DNA of 64,000 bases, from contig JBANSL010000017.1 in the NCBI GenBank assembly GCA_037127255.1, positions 66,881,857 through 66,945,856 on the forward strand, given 5' to 3'. Below the pieces are notes generated by a model, which made no database searches, was not told the DNA's origin, and was given only the letters and a program-made list of their open reading frames with translations. Origin of the DNA: Persicaria tinctoria (taxonomy: Eukaryota; Streptophyta; Magnoliopsida; Caryophyllales; Polygonaceae). Every line of letters starts with the position of its first letter. The stretch's first letter is position 1. Made by a program: the position numbers and the translations under genes. Below are positions 1 to 11,460 of the stretch, one piece after another.

Positions 1-354
1 TGTTCAACCTTGGTTCATTGGTTAAACGAGCTCAAGCTGAGCCGAGCCCAATTTTTAAACAAGCTTTCTTTTTTGTTCAACCTCGGCTTGTTTTAGTAAA
101 TGAACGAGCTCGAGCCGAGTTTTTTTCGAGCTTCAAGTGGTTTTACTTGGTCATAACATATTAACTTAATATTTTTTTTAGAAATTCCATACATTTCAAG
201 CTATTCGAGCCTAAATCAAATGAGCCGAGCTTTCAACCGTGCTTAAAATCATGTTCAAGCTTGACTTGTTTAGATAAGTGAACGAGCTCGAGTCGAGTTT
301 TTTTCGAGCGATCCTGAGCCGAGCTCGAGCTGTTCAGCTCATATAACAGCCCTA
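1..354. mobile_element. hAT-like non-autonomous element, right end only
   Basis: This stretch is rich in GAGCTCGAGC and CGAGCCGAG motifs and ends in CATATAACAGCCCTA. Read inward on the opposite strand the end is TAGGGCTGTTATATG, which fits the loose hAT terminal pattern (T/C-A-R-N-G). A clearly related, more degraded copy lies at 58975-59287 and ends in a diverged form of the same terminus. The left end is outside the window, so target duplication cannot be tested. There is no coding potential. The superfamily is inferred from the terminus only. Confidence 0.55.
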
Positions 355-689
355 GCTAGGGAGTTCTAAAGGGATGTGGGAAAAGCGAAGCGCAGCGTTT
401 TGGCTCCAAACCCTGTTTTACGGTTTGTTTTTGTTGGTGGTACTGTGGTAGGAATTGAAACCAAGTACCAACAATGGGATATGCTTCAGCTATGTGCTCT
501 TTCTACCCACTCTGAAAGAAACCTCTTCATGCGGTCAAAAAGCTCAACCGCCCAATTTCATGTTCATATAAAAATATTTTTTAAATAAATAACATTATAA
601 ATAAAGAGTATTTTAATGGATGATGTTTTTCTCGTCATTCACCAAGAGTTTGATACTCTCGTCACCAAAGATGTTATTTAGTGGTGTAC
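355..689. other. Spacer without recognisable genes
   Basis: Unique-looking spacer between two GAGCTCG-rich elements. The short open frames here have no recognisable domain, and I see nothing functional. Confidence 0.5.
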
Positions 690-697
690 GTGGTGGG

Positions 698-1897
698 TAG
701 GGGTGATATACGAGCTCACGAGCTCGAGCAAACTCGGCTCGTTTACAAACGAGCCGAGCTCGAGCTCGAGCTCCATATGAAAACGAGCTCAAACAGGTAC
801 TCGAGCTCGGCTCGCGAGCTGAGAAGGGTGTTCGAGCTCGAGCTCGTGAGCTCGCTTATATTCGAGTCGAGCTCGAGCTCAAGCTCGTGAGCTCGTTTAT
901 ACCCGAACCGAACTCGACCTCGTGAGCTCGTTTGCTCGAGTACATAGTTCGTGTTAAGTGTTAACCACTGTAATCAAACAAATTTATCCCTGTTTGCAAG
1001 TTTAATCACATATCCACTCCACTATAATCAAACATAAATGAGAAGGCAAGATTAATCACATATCATCTATTTCACAATTCACAAATCAATTGTTGTAATC
1101 CAATTTGACCAAAAACAAATCAATGTAATCCAATAATCTATGCATAAGAAGAAGCCATAAGGTGAGATTAGGATCAAGCAGCGGAAACATGAGAAGCGAC
1201 AAGCGAGACAGAGAGAGAAACGAGAGCGGAGTGTACGATGACTGACGAGAGCGGAGAGCACGACCAAATCTGTTGGCTAGTGATGGCGGAGACAGAGTAG
1301 ACCGAGAGAAAAGGGGACGGTGGTAGGGCAACGATGGAGGGCGGCCAGTGCGAGCAATAGATGGACTGATGGAGCAACAACCATGAGAGATTAAAGCCCC
1401 TACAATGGAGAGATGAGAGATTAGAGCGGTGGTCGGTGGTCGGAGGAGAGACTCGACGAGATTAATGCTCGAGATCGAGAACCACTTACCAGAGGAGGAA
1501 GGAGACGACAACCATGAACCATTAGAGCGGAGGCGGCGTCCTGAGAATGAGGGAGGACTGAAGCGACGGAGGCGGCCTGAGAATGAGCGAGATAGGTTGG
1601 ATATGAGAATGAGAGACGATGGATTCGCTGGATCTGAGACTCTCAGAGAGTCAGAGTGATGCAATTGAAAAAATGAAAATGGGAATGGAGGTCGGGGGAA
1701 GGGATGGGGTGGAACAGGTTTACATTAACCCTAGGGGTAAAAATGTAAATTCACCTAAAAACGAGCAATCGAGTATACTGGAGCTCGGCTCGAGCTCGAC
1801 TGTGAGCTCGAACTCGACTCGTTTTTTAATTCGAACAGGTTCGAGCCGAGCTTTTTCCCAGTCGAGCTCGAGCTACTCAGCTTGAATATCAGGCTTA
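698..1897. mobile_element. Non-autonomous hAT-like element, 1.2 kb, with 8-bp TSD
   Basis: The element is flanked by a perfect 8-bp direct repeat GTGGTGGG (690-697 and 1898-1905). It starts TAGGGGTGATATACGAGCT; the other end read inward is TAAGCCTGATATTCAAGCT, an imperfect terminal inverted repeat of about 19 bp. Both subterminal regions are packed with alternating GAGCTCG/CGAGCTC motifs, the usual layout of hAT transposase-binding repeats. The middle (about 1080-1660) is purine-rich and open in several frames, but no domain is recognisable and no transposase is seen. It is therefore best read as a deletion derivative or as filler DNA. The 8-bp TSD and terminus are direct observations; the hAT label is inference. 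Confidence 0.75.
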
Positions 1898-1905
1898 GTG
1901 GTGGG

Positions 1906-3665
1906 TCAGTAGCGTCTGACAACACCTAAATCTTTTCCTTATTTAAAAAAATAAAACAAAAAGGATTTTGATCATGTCAAAAAGAAAAGAAAATTAAGGA
2001 AAACCACTCTACTACAAGCAAAAAAATTCAACAAATCTTTCATAAACTCGCACTACATGCATCTTCAACACTCATGAATCATGTGTTTATCAGTTTATCT
2101 TCTCGTATACACAATTAGTTATCAATTTATCATCACTAGAAAAAAGCATCACTGAAAAAAACTGTATCTTTTTTTTTTAAAGTCCTTCTATTTTTTAAAA
2201 TAAATATTTTTTTTTTTGATTCTCAAAATAAATAAATAAATTTGAAAATAAGTAATCTGCTCAACTTATTTGATGAAAGCCTTTAATATTAATCATTCCA
2301 ATCAAAATTTTAGATGTTATAATCTCTTGAGTAAAGATGGAATCATGAATCAATAAACTAGAAAAATCGTTCATGAATATATAATAATTGGAGTGAAAAA
2401 TAATTGAACACTTGAGAAAATTCCACAAACACTAGGCTCCAACAATTTGCCAAGTCAGCACAAGTCATCAATAGGATTATCCATAAAGCAATATAACATG
2501 ATTCAAATTTATATTTATTATTATATTAAGTCACCCTAAAAAAATGTGAGGTCCAATTACCTTTCAATCTATAAAATTAAAATAACAATCCAACTTCACA
2601 TTGATACCAATTTGTCCATCCCAATCACAAGTGTAATAGTAGGCACACTTCAACTTAATTTGAGTGGGTGACCATCTCAACTAAACATATGTGTCCATGG
2701 ATGGACCCTCCATGTTGTATAGTTTCTGTCAATTTTAATTCCATCTTCAGAATTTCCTCAAATTGCATTAACCTTATCACCTGTTTTTAATAATAATAAA
2801 ATAACAAGAAAAATGACAGAAAGATTACAAAAAATATAAATAAATAACCAAATGGAGGTGTTTAAAAAAGGGAATAGGGATGCAGGAGTCGAAGAGGTGA
2901 TTGTGAGGTTCCACCTCCCCCACCGGCCACTTGCAAATTGTGTGGTTTGGTTCTCTTGCCCCATCTCTAATAACTTTATTTAAGAAATGAAAAATATATA
3001 TTTTTTGATTATTTTTATTGAAACTCCAACACTTTTTTAATTTTAAGATTTAAAAAATCATTTAATTTTGAAGAATACAACAATCAACGGGTAAGTTATT
3101 TGCACGGCCAGTTTGCGCCAAATGCACGATGATGACTCAGGGAGTTGGTGTCGGTGGTAGTGCTCGTGGTGCAAAAGGGGAGTGTGGTGTGGTGTCGACA
3201 TAGGAAAACGTAATAATTTTTTACAGTATAAGTTAGTTGGTATGGGGTGGGAGCTTGAATAGTGAGGTTTGAGTTTGAATCCCTATATATAGCTTTATTT
3301 AATGTGTTTTAAACTTAAAATAGCTATTTAAATAATATATTTAATGTGTTTTTTACTATATTCTTGACAACAAAAATTGTATCTTATATATATCTTAAAA
3401 AAAATTCCTATAACATAGTTGAGTCCTCCCTCAATTTTTTTATGGCTCCGCCCCTGCGAGGAGGGACGTAGACATAACACGGATTTCCTCAGACGCTTTA
3501 TTTGTTAGATTTTATATCATATATATTAAATTAATCTAATCTAAATTATAAATAAAATTGAAATACAATGTCTTAATATCTTCGGTTTAAATAGATAAAT
3601 TCTAATAAGCTAAAACACGAAAAAATCAAGATATGCATTTTTTTAATGTTTTATTCTCATAGGGT
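1906..3665. other. AT-rich intergenic region, no gene seen
   Basis: About 1.7 kb of AT-rich sequence with poly-T and poly-A runs. Near 3445-3457 the motif GGCTCCGCCCCTG resembles the terminus of plant hAT elements, but no partner terminus was found upstream. No frame encodes a recognisable domain. Confidence 0.5.
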
Positions 3666-4113
3666 CAATGTTCTAAAAGGTGCTAGACGGGAACCTAGGT
3701 GGCGCCTAGGTGGACTTAGAACAAACTTAATTATTTTCTTATATTTTAAGGTATAACGCATATCAATAATTCATATAATGTAATAATAATCCATAATATC
3801 ACTCATAAACCAAAATTTGCAGTGTTTTTCTAACACTAAAGTAAATAAATGCTTAAGTACACGTTTGATTGATGATTTTAAATCTTCTTAAATTCAAAAC
3901 ATAGGTTCAACTTAAAAGCAAATACTTTCCAACATAAGGGATAAAAAAATCTTAAGTCGACTAATCTTCTGCCTAGACGCTAAAACCGAATAATCGTTTG
4001 GCTAGACGGACCTAGGCGGCACCTAAGCGGATTTCCGCCTCGAGACCCATCTATGCCTAAAAATTCTTAGGTGTCCTCCCGCCTAGAGCCTATGCGTGAT
4101 TTTTAGAACACTG
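3666..4113. mobile_element. hAT-type MITE with CTAGGCG subterminal repeats
   Basis: The 448-bp element has 13-bp terminal inverted repeats: CAATGTTCTAAAA at the left and, read inward, CAGTGTTCTAAAA at the right (12 of 13 match). Flanking 8-bp sequences CATAGGGT (3658-3665) and CATAGAGT (4114-4121) match at 7 of 8 positions and are the likely TSD. Subterminal regions carry several CCTAGGCG/CGCCTAG motifs in both orientations. There is no coding capacity. Confidence 0.65.
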
Positions 4114-4804
4114 CATAGAGTTGACATGTCCACCGGTCAGAGTAAATATGGTTATTGTCCACTGGGCAACTTTTTCTCGCTACTGTCGTTCTTTCTTCTG
4201 TTTCTCACGTTCTTTCTTCTGTTCATCGTTTATCAATAATTGTTGAATTAAGCCAATCATTGCGATTATTAGTGTACTTTTATTGATATTATCTCTCGAT
4301 CATCATTGTCACTATTTGTATCTTGAATCATATAAATTCTAGTTTAATTTTGAAGGAATCTATATAGGGGGGGAGGGTTGATGTAGATGAGACTGTGGTT
4401 GACATATGGATGAAAGTAACTGACAAACTGTTTTATATAACTGACATTTAGATAAATGAATACTTGACAAAGTGTTTGATGTAGCTGACAATTCTCTTGC
4501 AAACCAGCCATTGTTTGGAATGGATCGGAGAAATATGTAATATGTTGACAAACTAATAATAATTATGGTCGATTATAAAGTAATTATATAAGATTTGTGT
4601 AGTAAAAATAAAGTAAATATATAATAGTATGTTTGAGTAAATGGTTTCGTATCTGCTACTTGATATCATTCTTATATGCTATATGTTATTCCTTTGTCAG
4701 CTATCTGTTAAACTTTTGCCAGCTACCTATCATGCCCTTGTCTACTATATGTCATGCTTTGTCATCCTATGTCAATTCAATGCCCTCTTGTTTCTGCTCT
4801 CTTT
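4114..4804. other. Intergenic sequence, probably the 3' flank of the decayed MULE
   Basis: AT-rich sequence downstream (on the minus strand) of the transposase remnant at 4805-6734. It probably includes the 3' end of that element, but I could not find a terminal inverted repeat. Confidence 0.35.
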
Positions 4805-6734
4805 TCAACCATTGTTTAGTCCGTGTTGTCCTTCTTCTAAATTATTCAATGCATATATTTTTTTTATAGTTGGTCTTCCATTTATTTTTCTTATTAGATG
4901 TGGTAAACATTTGATCTGCTTAATTTGTATGGGAATATTTATTTCATCCCCTTGCAGCACTGGGTATATTGTCTCATGATATCCTAACTTCCAAGCTTTG
5001 ATAGTGTAAAAGCTTCGAATGAAGTGTGTTACAATGACTTTATTGTGTGTTATAGCAACAAGAGCATGCACGCATGAGATCTTTTGCGAATCAAACACTC
5101 TACAAATACATCTCATTTATGGCAAATCAACCACTGTTGTCACTTCCCCCACAACTTCAAATTGGAAACCGTTCATTTTCTGAATTTTAACAATAGTTTT
5201 GGGCATCCCGTGTGTGTTCTTTTCCGCAAGCGCCCTTCTGACTTGGAACCATTTTGTCAACTTCTCTCTAAGATAGTTTATTAGGGAAAATATAAGTAAT
5301 GATTTCTTACCTCTAACCATATAATTTAACCTCTCAAGATTACTGATTTCTGTTATCTAAGCAAAGTAGTGATTGAAATCACTAATTTTGTAACTTTCTG
5401 CTGCGTGTTGGAACAATTCACACAACTTTTTTTTTTCTTGAAAGTGACCTTGATGTTTTGCTTAAGGTGCCATGTGCATATGCAATGTATAACATTTTGG
5501 GTAAACCTTATAAATTGTTTTTGATAAGCACATGTGCCTGTCCGAGACAAAAATTACACTAGTTCATCTGATTGTGATATCACCTCTTTCAGCTGCTGGA
5601 AGAACTATTTCCATGATTTGTTGTTTTCTGAATCAACAATCTCAAATGTAAGCGGATATATACTCATGTCCGCATCCTGTGTAGTTGCACATAGCAATGT
5701 GCCCCCATACTTTCCAGTAAGGAATGTTCCATCAAAAACAACAACCTATAAAAGCGTAGACATTGTATTGTTTTTTCTTGTGCTGACAGTGACAAAAATG
5801 ACACTGAATTCATGTAGAATGGTACTTAAGTGATGCTGACATCTTATATAATGTATTTAAATCATGCTAGCATTATATAAATGATGCTCGCATTATATAT
5901 TAATGTCATTAAACACATTATACCAATCTTCTTCAAAACATGGAATGCTCGTTGGCATTGCCCGAATGATAGGAATAGATATTTAAATCTTTCAACCTCA
6001 TCGGTAGCAAACAAAGAAATTGTTCCTGGGTTTTTCTCCGCAATCATGTGGCAGTATGATGGCAGAGCAGCAAAATTCGACTCTGGTGTTCCCTTTCCCC
6101 TCACTTGTGCCAATTGTGCTGCTTTCCATGATTTCCAGTAAGTGATTGGAATTTTGTGATATTTCTGCATCATTTCCCTAATTTGTGCTCAAGTGTATGA
6201 TATGTCAACATAATAAAGTAATCAGTCTATATCCACATTTGTAAGAATAATCTTGAAAAATATGATTTTTTTATAACATACATTGATCTTATTATCGTGG
6301 CAACAACATTGCAATAAGCTTTTCTACAATGTTTATATCTAATCTCCTAGCTGCATGTGTGTGTTTCATTGTATAATATGACTTCATGAGATTCTGAATA
6401 GATCTTTTTTTAATGCAATCTCCAACCAAAGTTGGCATCTATATATTTTGGCTCTAAAATACCGCAGAGTCGATTTCTTTACCTTAAACCCAAATATTTC
6501 AGTCATTGACATAAGATATAGAGTATCATTTAGTGCTTATTTATTTGCAATTATCTTCCCGACATACATTGTCATTGTCTTGTCAGCTGTTGAGTTATAG
6601 CTCCCAAAGCTCTCAATTTCAGCACTATAAGAAATATCAACATTGTATTCTTCTATTGTATTCCCTTTTCTCTTCATTGAATTGTATTTCCCTCCAAATT
6701 TTATAGTCTTCCTCACTGATATTTGACTCATCAT
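4805..6734 (-). pseudogene. Mutator-like (MULE) transposase pseudogene
   Basis: Minus-strand remnant of a MuDR-type transposase, read from high to low coordinates. A poorly conserved N-terminal piece lies at 6537-6734. A pre-catalytic block at 5862-6173 contains YWKSWKAAQLAQ and NPGT. The start of the DDE domain has DGTF at 5722-5733, followed by GGTLL and IYPLTFEIVDSENNKSW (about 5600-5690). The CTWHLKQN block is at about 5455-5480. A C-terminal SWIM-type zinc finger (C-x-C...C-x-H) lies near 5050-5110, followed by a basic tail. The block order matches the family. Reading frames are broken by stops, including one directly after SWK where the family normally has a tryptophan, and by frame shifts. 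Some gaps may be old introns. It cannot make an active enzyme. Element termini were not found. Confidence 0.85.
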
Positions 6735-6824
6735 TGTCTCCTTCAGGCTTTATCTGGCTTTGTAATGTCTGTCCCTATGGTGTCAGCTGCATTATAACAT
6801 TCGTGTTATAATGTTTATAACAAC

Positions 6825-6985
6825 ATATTATACATTCGTGTTATATTTACAAAGGACTATATGAGTAAATATGTGCTGATAAACGAAAATATATTATACA
6901 TTCGCGATATATTTACAAAGAACTATATGAGAAAATATGTGTTGGTAAACGAAAATACATTATACATTCGTGATATATTGTAAGG
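6825..6985. repeat. Short tandem repeat, period about 67 bp
   Basis: The unit beginning ATTATACATTCG and continuing ATATTTACAAAG is repeated about 2.3 times, with starts near 6828, 6894 and 6957. Copies differ by a few substitutions. No coding role is seen. Confidence 0.6.
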
Positions 6986-7140
6986 GAAATATGTATACGT
7001 ATGCTGATATTGAAGAGATTTATATATGAAGAATTTGTTTTTGTGTGCTATTAAATAGTTGGATGGCAAAATTCGCTTGGTGAATGGGGAACTTGCTTCA
7101 CAAGAAACGTAGGGTGGGGCGATCTTAGGGGGGGGGGGGG

Positions 7141-7386
7141 CAGCGGTAGAGCCAGGATGAAATCAAGGGGCGTGCTAAAAAAAATTCGTAAAATATTTTT
7201 TTTATACATATTAAGAAGTTTTTTACAAAAATATTGAAAAAAAAAACTAAAATTGTGATTTATTTATGATATTTTTATTTAAATAGTTGAGATAAACAGA
7301 AAAATATAGTTAATTTAGTGGATATTTACTCAATTATATCTTTTGTATGCTCTAGAACCCCCACGCACCCCTAGCTCTACCCTTGG
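7141..7386. mobile_element. Small hAT-like MITE
   Basis: Termini CAGCGGTAGAGCCAGG (left) and CAAGGGTAGAGCTAGG (right, read inward) form an imperfect 16-bp inverted repeat of the kind common in plant hAT MITEs. The left flank is a poly-G run and the right flank is GGAGGATT, so no convincing 8-bp duplication remains. It is AT-rich inside and has no coding sequence. Confidence 0.45.
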
Positions 7387-7841
7387 GAGGATTGAAGTGT
7401 TCGGTGGACATTTAACAAATAAAGTTAATTTAGTGGATATTTACTTAATTATATCTTATTATATAAATATTTACTTTTTTCCCCAAATCAGAAATGGATA
7501 ATTTTCTATTAGGATTCCAAATTTTTACCTTACTAACCGGGTGTAACGTTTATTCCCGATGTTGTTGCGCACAAATAAGAAACAACGGCTCTAATAGTTG
7601 GTATAATTTTGAAAGTTTAAAGATTGAATTGTTTGACTAAATTTCTGAATATCTTACCAAATATCTAATTTTCAAAGATCAACCAACCAACTCTTAAAAA
7701 ACGATAAAAACACACATCATAAGAGTTGGAAACTGACCCATTCTATCTTTCGTGGGTTCGCAATATTGTTGTTTTTCTGATTTCCTTTTCATTGCCCGCC
7801 AACTTCCAGCGTTTCAGCCTATCATATACTTAACATTAATA

Positions 7842-8057
7842 GTCCTGCCTTCGTCTTAAAATATACTTATATTATTTATAAAAAATTTTAATATTATACT
7901 TATATTAATAAGTATAATATTATTTAAAAAAATTAATAAGTATAATATTATCAAATTAATAAATTTTTTGATATTTTATACAGTCATGTATAGTTTTTAG
8001 CACCTTAAAAAACATGTTAAAAAGATAAATGATCTATATATTTTGAGACGGAGGTAG
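7842..8057. mobile_element. Stowaway-like MITE
   Basis: The termini resemble the Stowaway consensus (left GTCCTGCCTTCGTCT; right, read inward, CTACCTCCGTCTC), with TA dinucleotides at 7840-7841 and 8058-8059. It is about 216 bp and AT-rich, consistent with Tc1/mariner-type MITEs that insert at TA. Confidence 0.65.
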
Positions 8058-8248
8058 TATTAAATATTACATTTAAAAAAATATTGATAAATGTATAATT
8101 CGGTTCATGATTATATTTAGGTAATGTTTGGTATATATTTTGTTTACAATGCTTGTTATATTTTATGCGTTAAATAAGGCTTATCATACCAATAAAAGTT
8201 GATCGATTGTTAACAAAATAACAAGGGATCCTCTTATATTAGCATCGG

Positions 8249-8877
8249 TGTTGTGATGTGTGGATGATTGTCCCACATCGTCACACATCGAAAAACACAA
8301 AACCTCGGGCCTTGCATATAAGTCAGTGGACCACTCTTCATATTGCCAATTGGTTTTAGGATGGAACCCCGCTGGTCTTGTGTGCTCGGCTTGGGTGCGC
8401 GTATGCGCTCAAACGTGTGGACCCCCCACGTTAATTATATGCCCCGCCGGGATTTATCATGGTATCAGAGCGGTGCGGTCTCAAGACGTCAAGTGCAACT
8501 GACATATATTGCGATGCCAGGCAGTTGCACTTGAGGGGGCGTGTTGTGATGTGTGGATGATTGTCCCACATCGAAAAACACGGAACCTCGTGCCAATTGG
8601 CACTTGAGGGGGCGTGTTGTGATGTATGGATGATTGTCCCACATCGAAAAACACGGAACCCCAATGGGCCACTCCTCCTATCGCCAATTGGTTTTATGAT
8701 GGAACTCCGCTGGTCTTGTGTGCTCGGCTCGGGTGCGCATGATGCGCTCGGTCGTGTGGACCCCCCACGGTTATATGGCCCACCGGGATTCCGCTGGTCT
8801 TGTGTGCTCGGCTGGTGCGCATGATGCGTTCGGTCGTGTGGATCCCCCACGGTTATATGGCCAACTGAGATTTATCA
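8249..8877 (+). mobile_element. TRIM retrotransposon with tandem LTR rearrangement
   Basis: This is a miniature LTR retroelement without coding sequence. LTR 1 runs 8249-8459 (TGTTGTGATG ... ATTTATCA, 211 bp). It is followed immediately by a primer-binding site TGGTATCAGAGC (8460-8471) complementary to the 3' end of plant initiator tRNA-Met, a spacer of about 60 bp, and a purine-rich tract CTTGAGGGGGCG (8530-8541). A truncated second LTR copy begins at 8542. It is followed by a second purine tract (8602-8614) and a third LTR copy at 8615-8877. That copy contains an internal duplication of the segment with CCGCTGGTCTTGTGTGCTC. The whole unit is flanked by the 5-bp duplication ATCGG (8244-8248 and 8878-8882). 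A related LTR copy is at 20113. Mobilisation would require enzymes from another element. Confidence 0.88.
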
Positions 8878-8882
8878 ATCGG

Positions 8883-9559
8883 TCATCAAACGAAGTTAAT
8901 AAAAAAAAAACTATTTATATCACAAGTGTGGTTCTTGTGTTAAATCTCGTATGAAAACATTTAAATTCAAATCTTCTTGATAATAACACCAAATCGCTTT
9001 TATAAGTATCCCATGTATTTTATCATTTTTATGTATCTGAAAAGGTTTAAAAAAAAATTCCAAATACACACCTTCTTTAAAAGGAGTGGAAAATTAAAGG
9101 AGTCATCTCTCAACAATTAACTAATGAGAACGTTTAATGAGAACGTTTATATGTACATTTTTTTTTTCTCAATTTTTTTTAAATCACAAATTACGTATTA
9201 GTTCATAATTTAAATAAATAGTAGTTTTTATTGATAGGGGTTACAAGAGTAATTTTACACATTCTCATGAAAGTTATTCAACACAAATTCTCGACTTTAC
9301 AATAAGTTAAAGTTATTCAAACATATTTTCTTAAATTTCACGGGAATTTAATTTTCTATAAATTAAATTCTTATAAAATGTACTCCATAAGTTCATCCAA
9401 AATTCCAAATGAGCACTAAACAAGATTATAGACCCAATGAGACGTGGACAAATTCAATAAAAAAAAATGTTACATTAAATAAAAGAAATAACGTTTAAAA
9501 ATATTTTTCATTTTATTTTCGTTGACAAAATGGATGGAGGAGGGGAGGAAACCGATACT
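8883..9559. other. AT-rich spacer, nothing recognised
   Basis: No domain-bearing frame, repeat boundary or RNA gene is visible in this AT-rich stretch. Confidence 0.5.
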
Positions 9560-9904
9560 TACTGCAACACCAAAATCTGACCATACACGTGGCACACCGG
9601 ATCCCTTCTTGCCACGTGTTGACGGATCGTCCCTTGATCCGCAGCATCAAGCTTCAACCAATCCACGACCTCAAGCAACCCTACTTTCTTACCACAGCCA
9701 CACTCCAAATTCCCAAATCTTAGGACACGAATATGACGGATTTAGCCCTACACCTTTTCAAGCAATGGACACGAGTAAGGGTAAAATAGTCTTTTTAGTA
9801 CATCTTTCTTAATCCCCAGTTCCCCACCGCCGACCCGAAATTCAAATTATTTTATTCCCTACAATAAAAGCAACCCACCATTCTTCGCGTCTCCGACATT
9901 TAAT
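9560..9904 (+). promoter_or_regulatory. Promoter-like patch with G-box/ABRE and CCAAT motifs
   Basis: A less AT-rich island contains ACACGTGGC (9585-9593, ABRE-type), CACGTG (G-box, 9613-9618) and CCAAT (9658-9662). It is followed by a pyrimidine-rich stretch and an AATAAAAG box near 9863-9870. The spacing looks like a plant promoter reading rightwards, but the sequence that would be transcribed is occupied by a retroelement starting at 9914, and no gene follows. A 96-residue open frame overlaps the patch without recognisable domains. Function is inference; the motifs are observed. Confidence 0.35.
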
Positions 9905-9913
9905 ACACTTGAT

Positions 9914-10330
9914 CGTGTTGGTGGTGTTCGTGGTCTCCGAAGATCCTTCATCTAGGTGGAGGAAACGTCGTGTGATCCACACTTCCCCAGGAGTCGTCTT
10001 TGCCCTACATGGATTACTGCTTTCCGTCTTTCCGGCGGCGAGACATCGTGTCAGCTATGTTGTCCCATGCGCTCGCTATCCACTTCTCCATGCCGGGTCT
10101 CCTTCTTCTCGCTCCTGTGTCCGCTTGTGCGCTTAGGGTCTGGGGTTCTCCGGGTTTATTTTGTGTAGTTATTTTGTTGTATTAGGTGTCTATTTTCTGT
10201 TTCCTTGTTGTATTTTTTCTATGTTGTATGTTTAGACGGCTTGCCGTCTGCCGACTTTGTCGGCCTCTCGAGGTCCGGGCCTGTCCGGTCTCGAATTATT
10301 TCCTTATCAAAAAAAAAAAAAAAAAAAAAA
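9914..10330 (+). mobile_element. Non-LTR retroelement copy with poly-A tail and 9-bp TSD
   Basis: The insertion ends in a run of 22 A residues (10309-10330). It is flanked by a perfect duplication ACACTTGAT (9905-9913 and 10331-10339), the signature of target-primed reverse transcription. The 3' region (TTAGACGGCTTGCCGTCTG, then CTCGAATTATTTCCTTATC before the tail) is related to a second copy in the opposite orientation at 11066-11460. It is probably the 3' end of a 5'-truncated LINE. It could instead be a SINE, but no tRNA-like A/B boxes are evident. The short open frames inside have no domain. Confidence 0.75.
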
Positions 10331-10339
10331 ACACTTGAT

Positions 10340-11065
10340 TGTTTATATATGAGATTTTAAATCAAATCACCCTTAAATATATAAAATTATATAACAAAAT
10401 TATTCATAGTAATTAGTGTAAAAAATCAAAATCGCCCACATAACCTTTTTCATGTTGTAATAAAACATGTCAAAAAATGTTAAATGATCAATTTATTTAT
10501 AAAATATAGTATAAAATATTATTTATTTCAAATATAAATACAGTAATAATTTAATATTTTAAGAAAAAAATTGAGCATTGTAAAAAGATAGTGAATAATT
10601 CTTCGAAAAAATAACTAAATTTATAAAAAAAAATTCTATAATTTAGATAGGATTTTGAAAAAAGTTTCATAAATTATGATTTTCTATAATTTACTCTTTT
10701 CTCTCTTTTCTTTTCTTAAAAAAATGTGATAAATTACAAGCTTTGGTTTGCATTATAAATCTCGATCTTATAAATCTTCAACAACATTATAAATCTTTGG
10801 GGGGGCTGTGTTGTGAATTGTGATATTATAAATTGCATTACAAGTTTTAAAATTTTATACCAATTTGTCTTTCTTACCTTTATTTTAAGGATTTTGACCA
10901 ATTGCATTTATTCTTTCATTTTTTTTAAATCTTCTTTTTTCTTGTATTTTTTAATATTATTTCATCTCCTCTCATATTACATGATGGCCAATTGACCTAA
11001 TTGCTTTTTTGTTTACTTAGTTCAATTTTTTTAATCCCATTATGTTTGTTTTACTTCATTTGATT
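10340..11065. other. AT-rich spacer, nothing recognised
   Basis: Very AT-rich sequence with runs of T and A. No gene, boundary or structured repeat could be supported. Confidence 0.5.
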
Positions 11066-11460
11066 CTTTTTTTATTAGGTAAGAATTCGAGTTCAGATAT
11101 ATCTGAAATTCGAAGGCCGGTCAAGCCGACAGATGGAAGAACCGTCTAAAAATCATAACAATACAATACACAACGATGCAAACTCAGGCAAACACACTCT
11201 ACAAAAAACAAAACCAATTAGACCTAAACCAAGCAAGATGTGGGCGAAGACGAAGGACGAAGCCAAGCCTCACACTGAAGCATAACCGTAGGGCAGCGAT
11301 ACATCATGATCCGATCATCCTGTGGGCAGTGAGGACGAAACTTCAGTGAATCATTTAACCTGAGTAAGGGAGACGCTACGATACACATTACCACGACCCC
11401 AACCTATCCCTATTCCGACAACTAGAACCAAATTCACGGAGCAGGTCGCCACATAATGTA
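11066..11460 (-). mobile_element. Second copy of the poly-A retroelement 3' end
   Basis: On the minus strand the sequence reads AGACGGTTCTTCCATCTGTC, then CCTTCGAATTTCAGATATATC, and a short T-run (A-tail on the minus strand) at 11066-11073. This parallels the tail of the element at 9914-10330. The two are diverged, so they are different insertions of one family. The 5' boundary is uncertain and no target duplication was found. Confidence 0.5.

Noticed and set aside
698..960. Regularly spaced GAGCTCGAGC repeats that could suggest a CRISPR-like or satellite array
   Set aside because: The words are palindromic, irregularly spaced and confined to the subterminal zones of an element with an 8-bp target duplication; this is transposon structure.
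1086..1664. 192-codon minus-strand open frame
   Set aside because: Low-complexity Ser/Arg/Leu sequence, open because of purine bias, overlapping frames on both strands, no domain, and located inside a hAT-like element.
3430..3460. GGCTCCGCCCCTG as a hAT terminus
   Set aside because: No matching opposite terminus or 8-bp duplication found upstream.
9522..9812. 96-codon plus-strand frame as a small gene
   Set aside because: No family, Pro/Ser/His composition without domain, and it overlaps promoter-type motifs; coding status unsupported.
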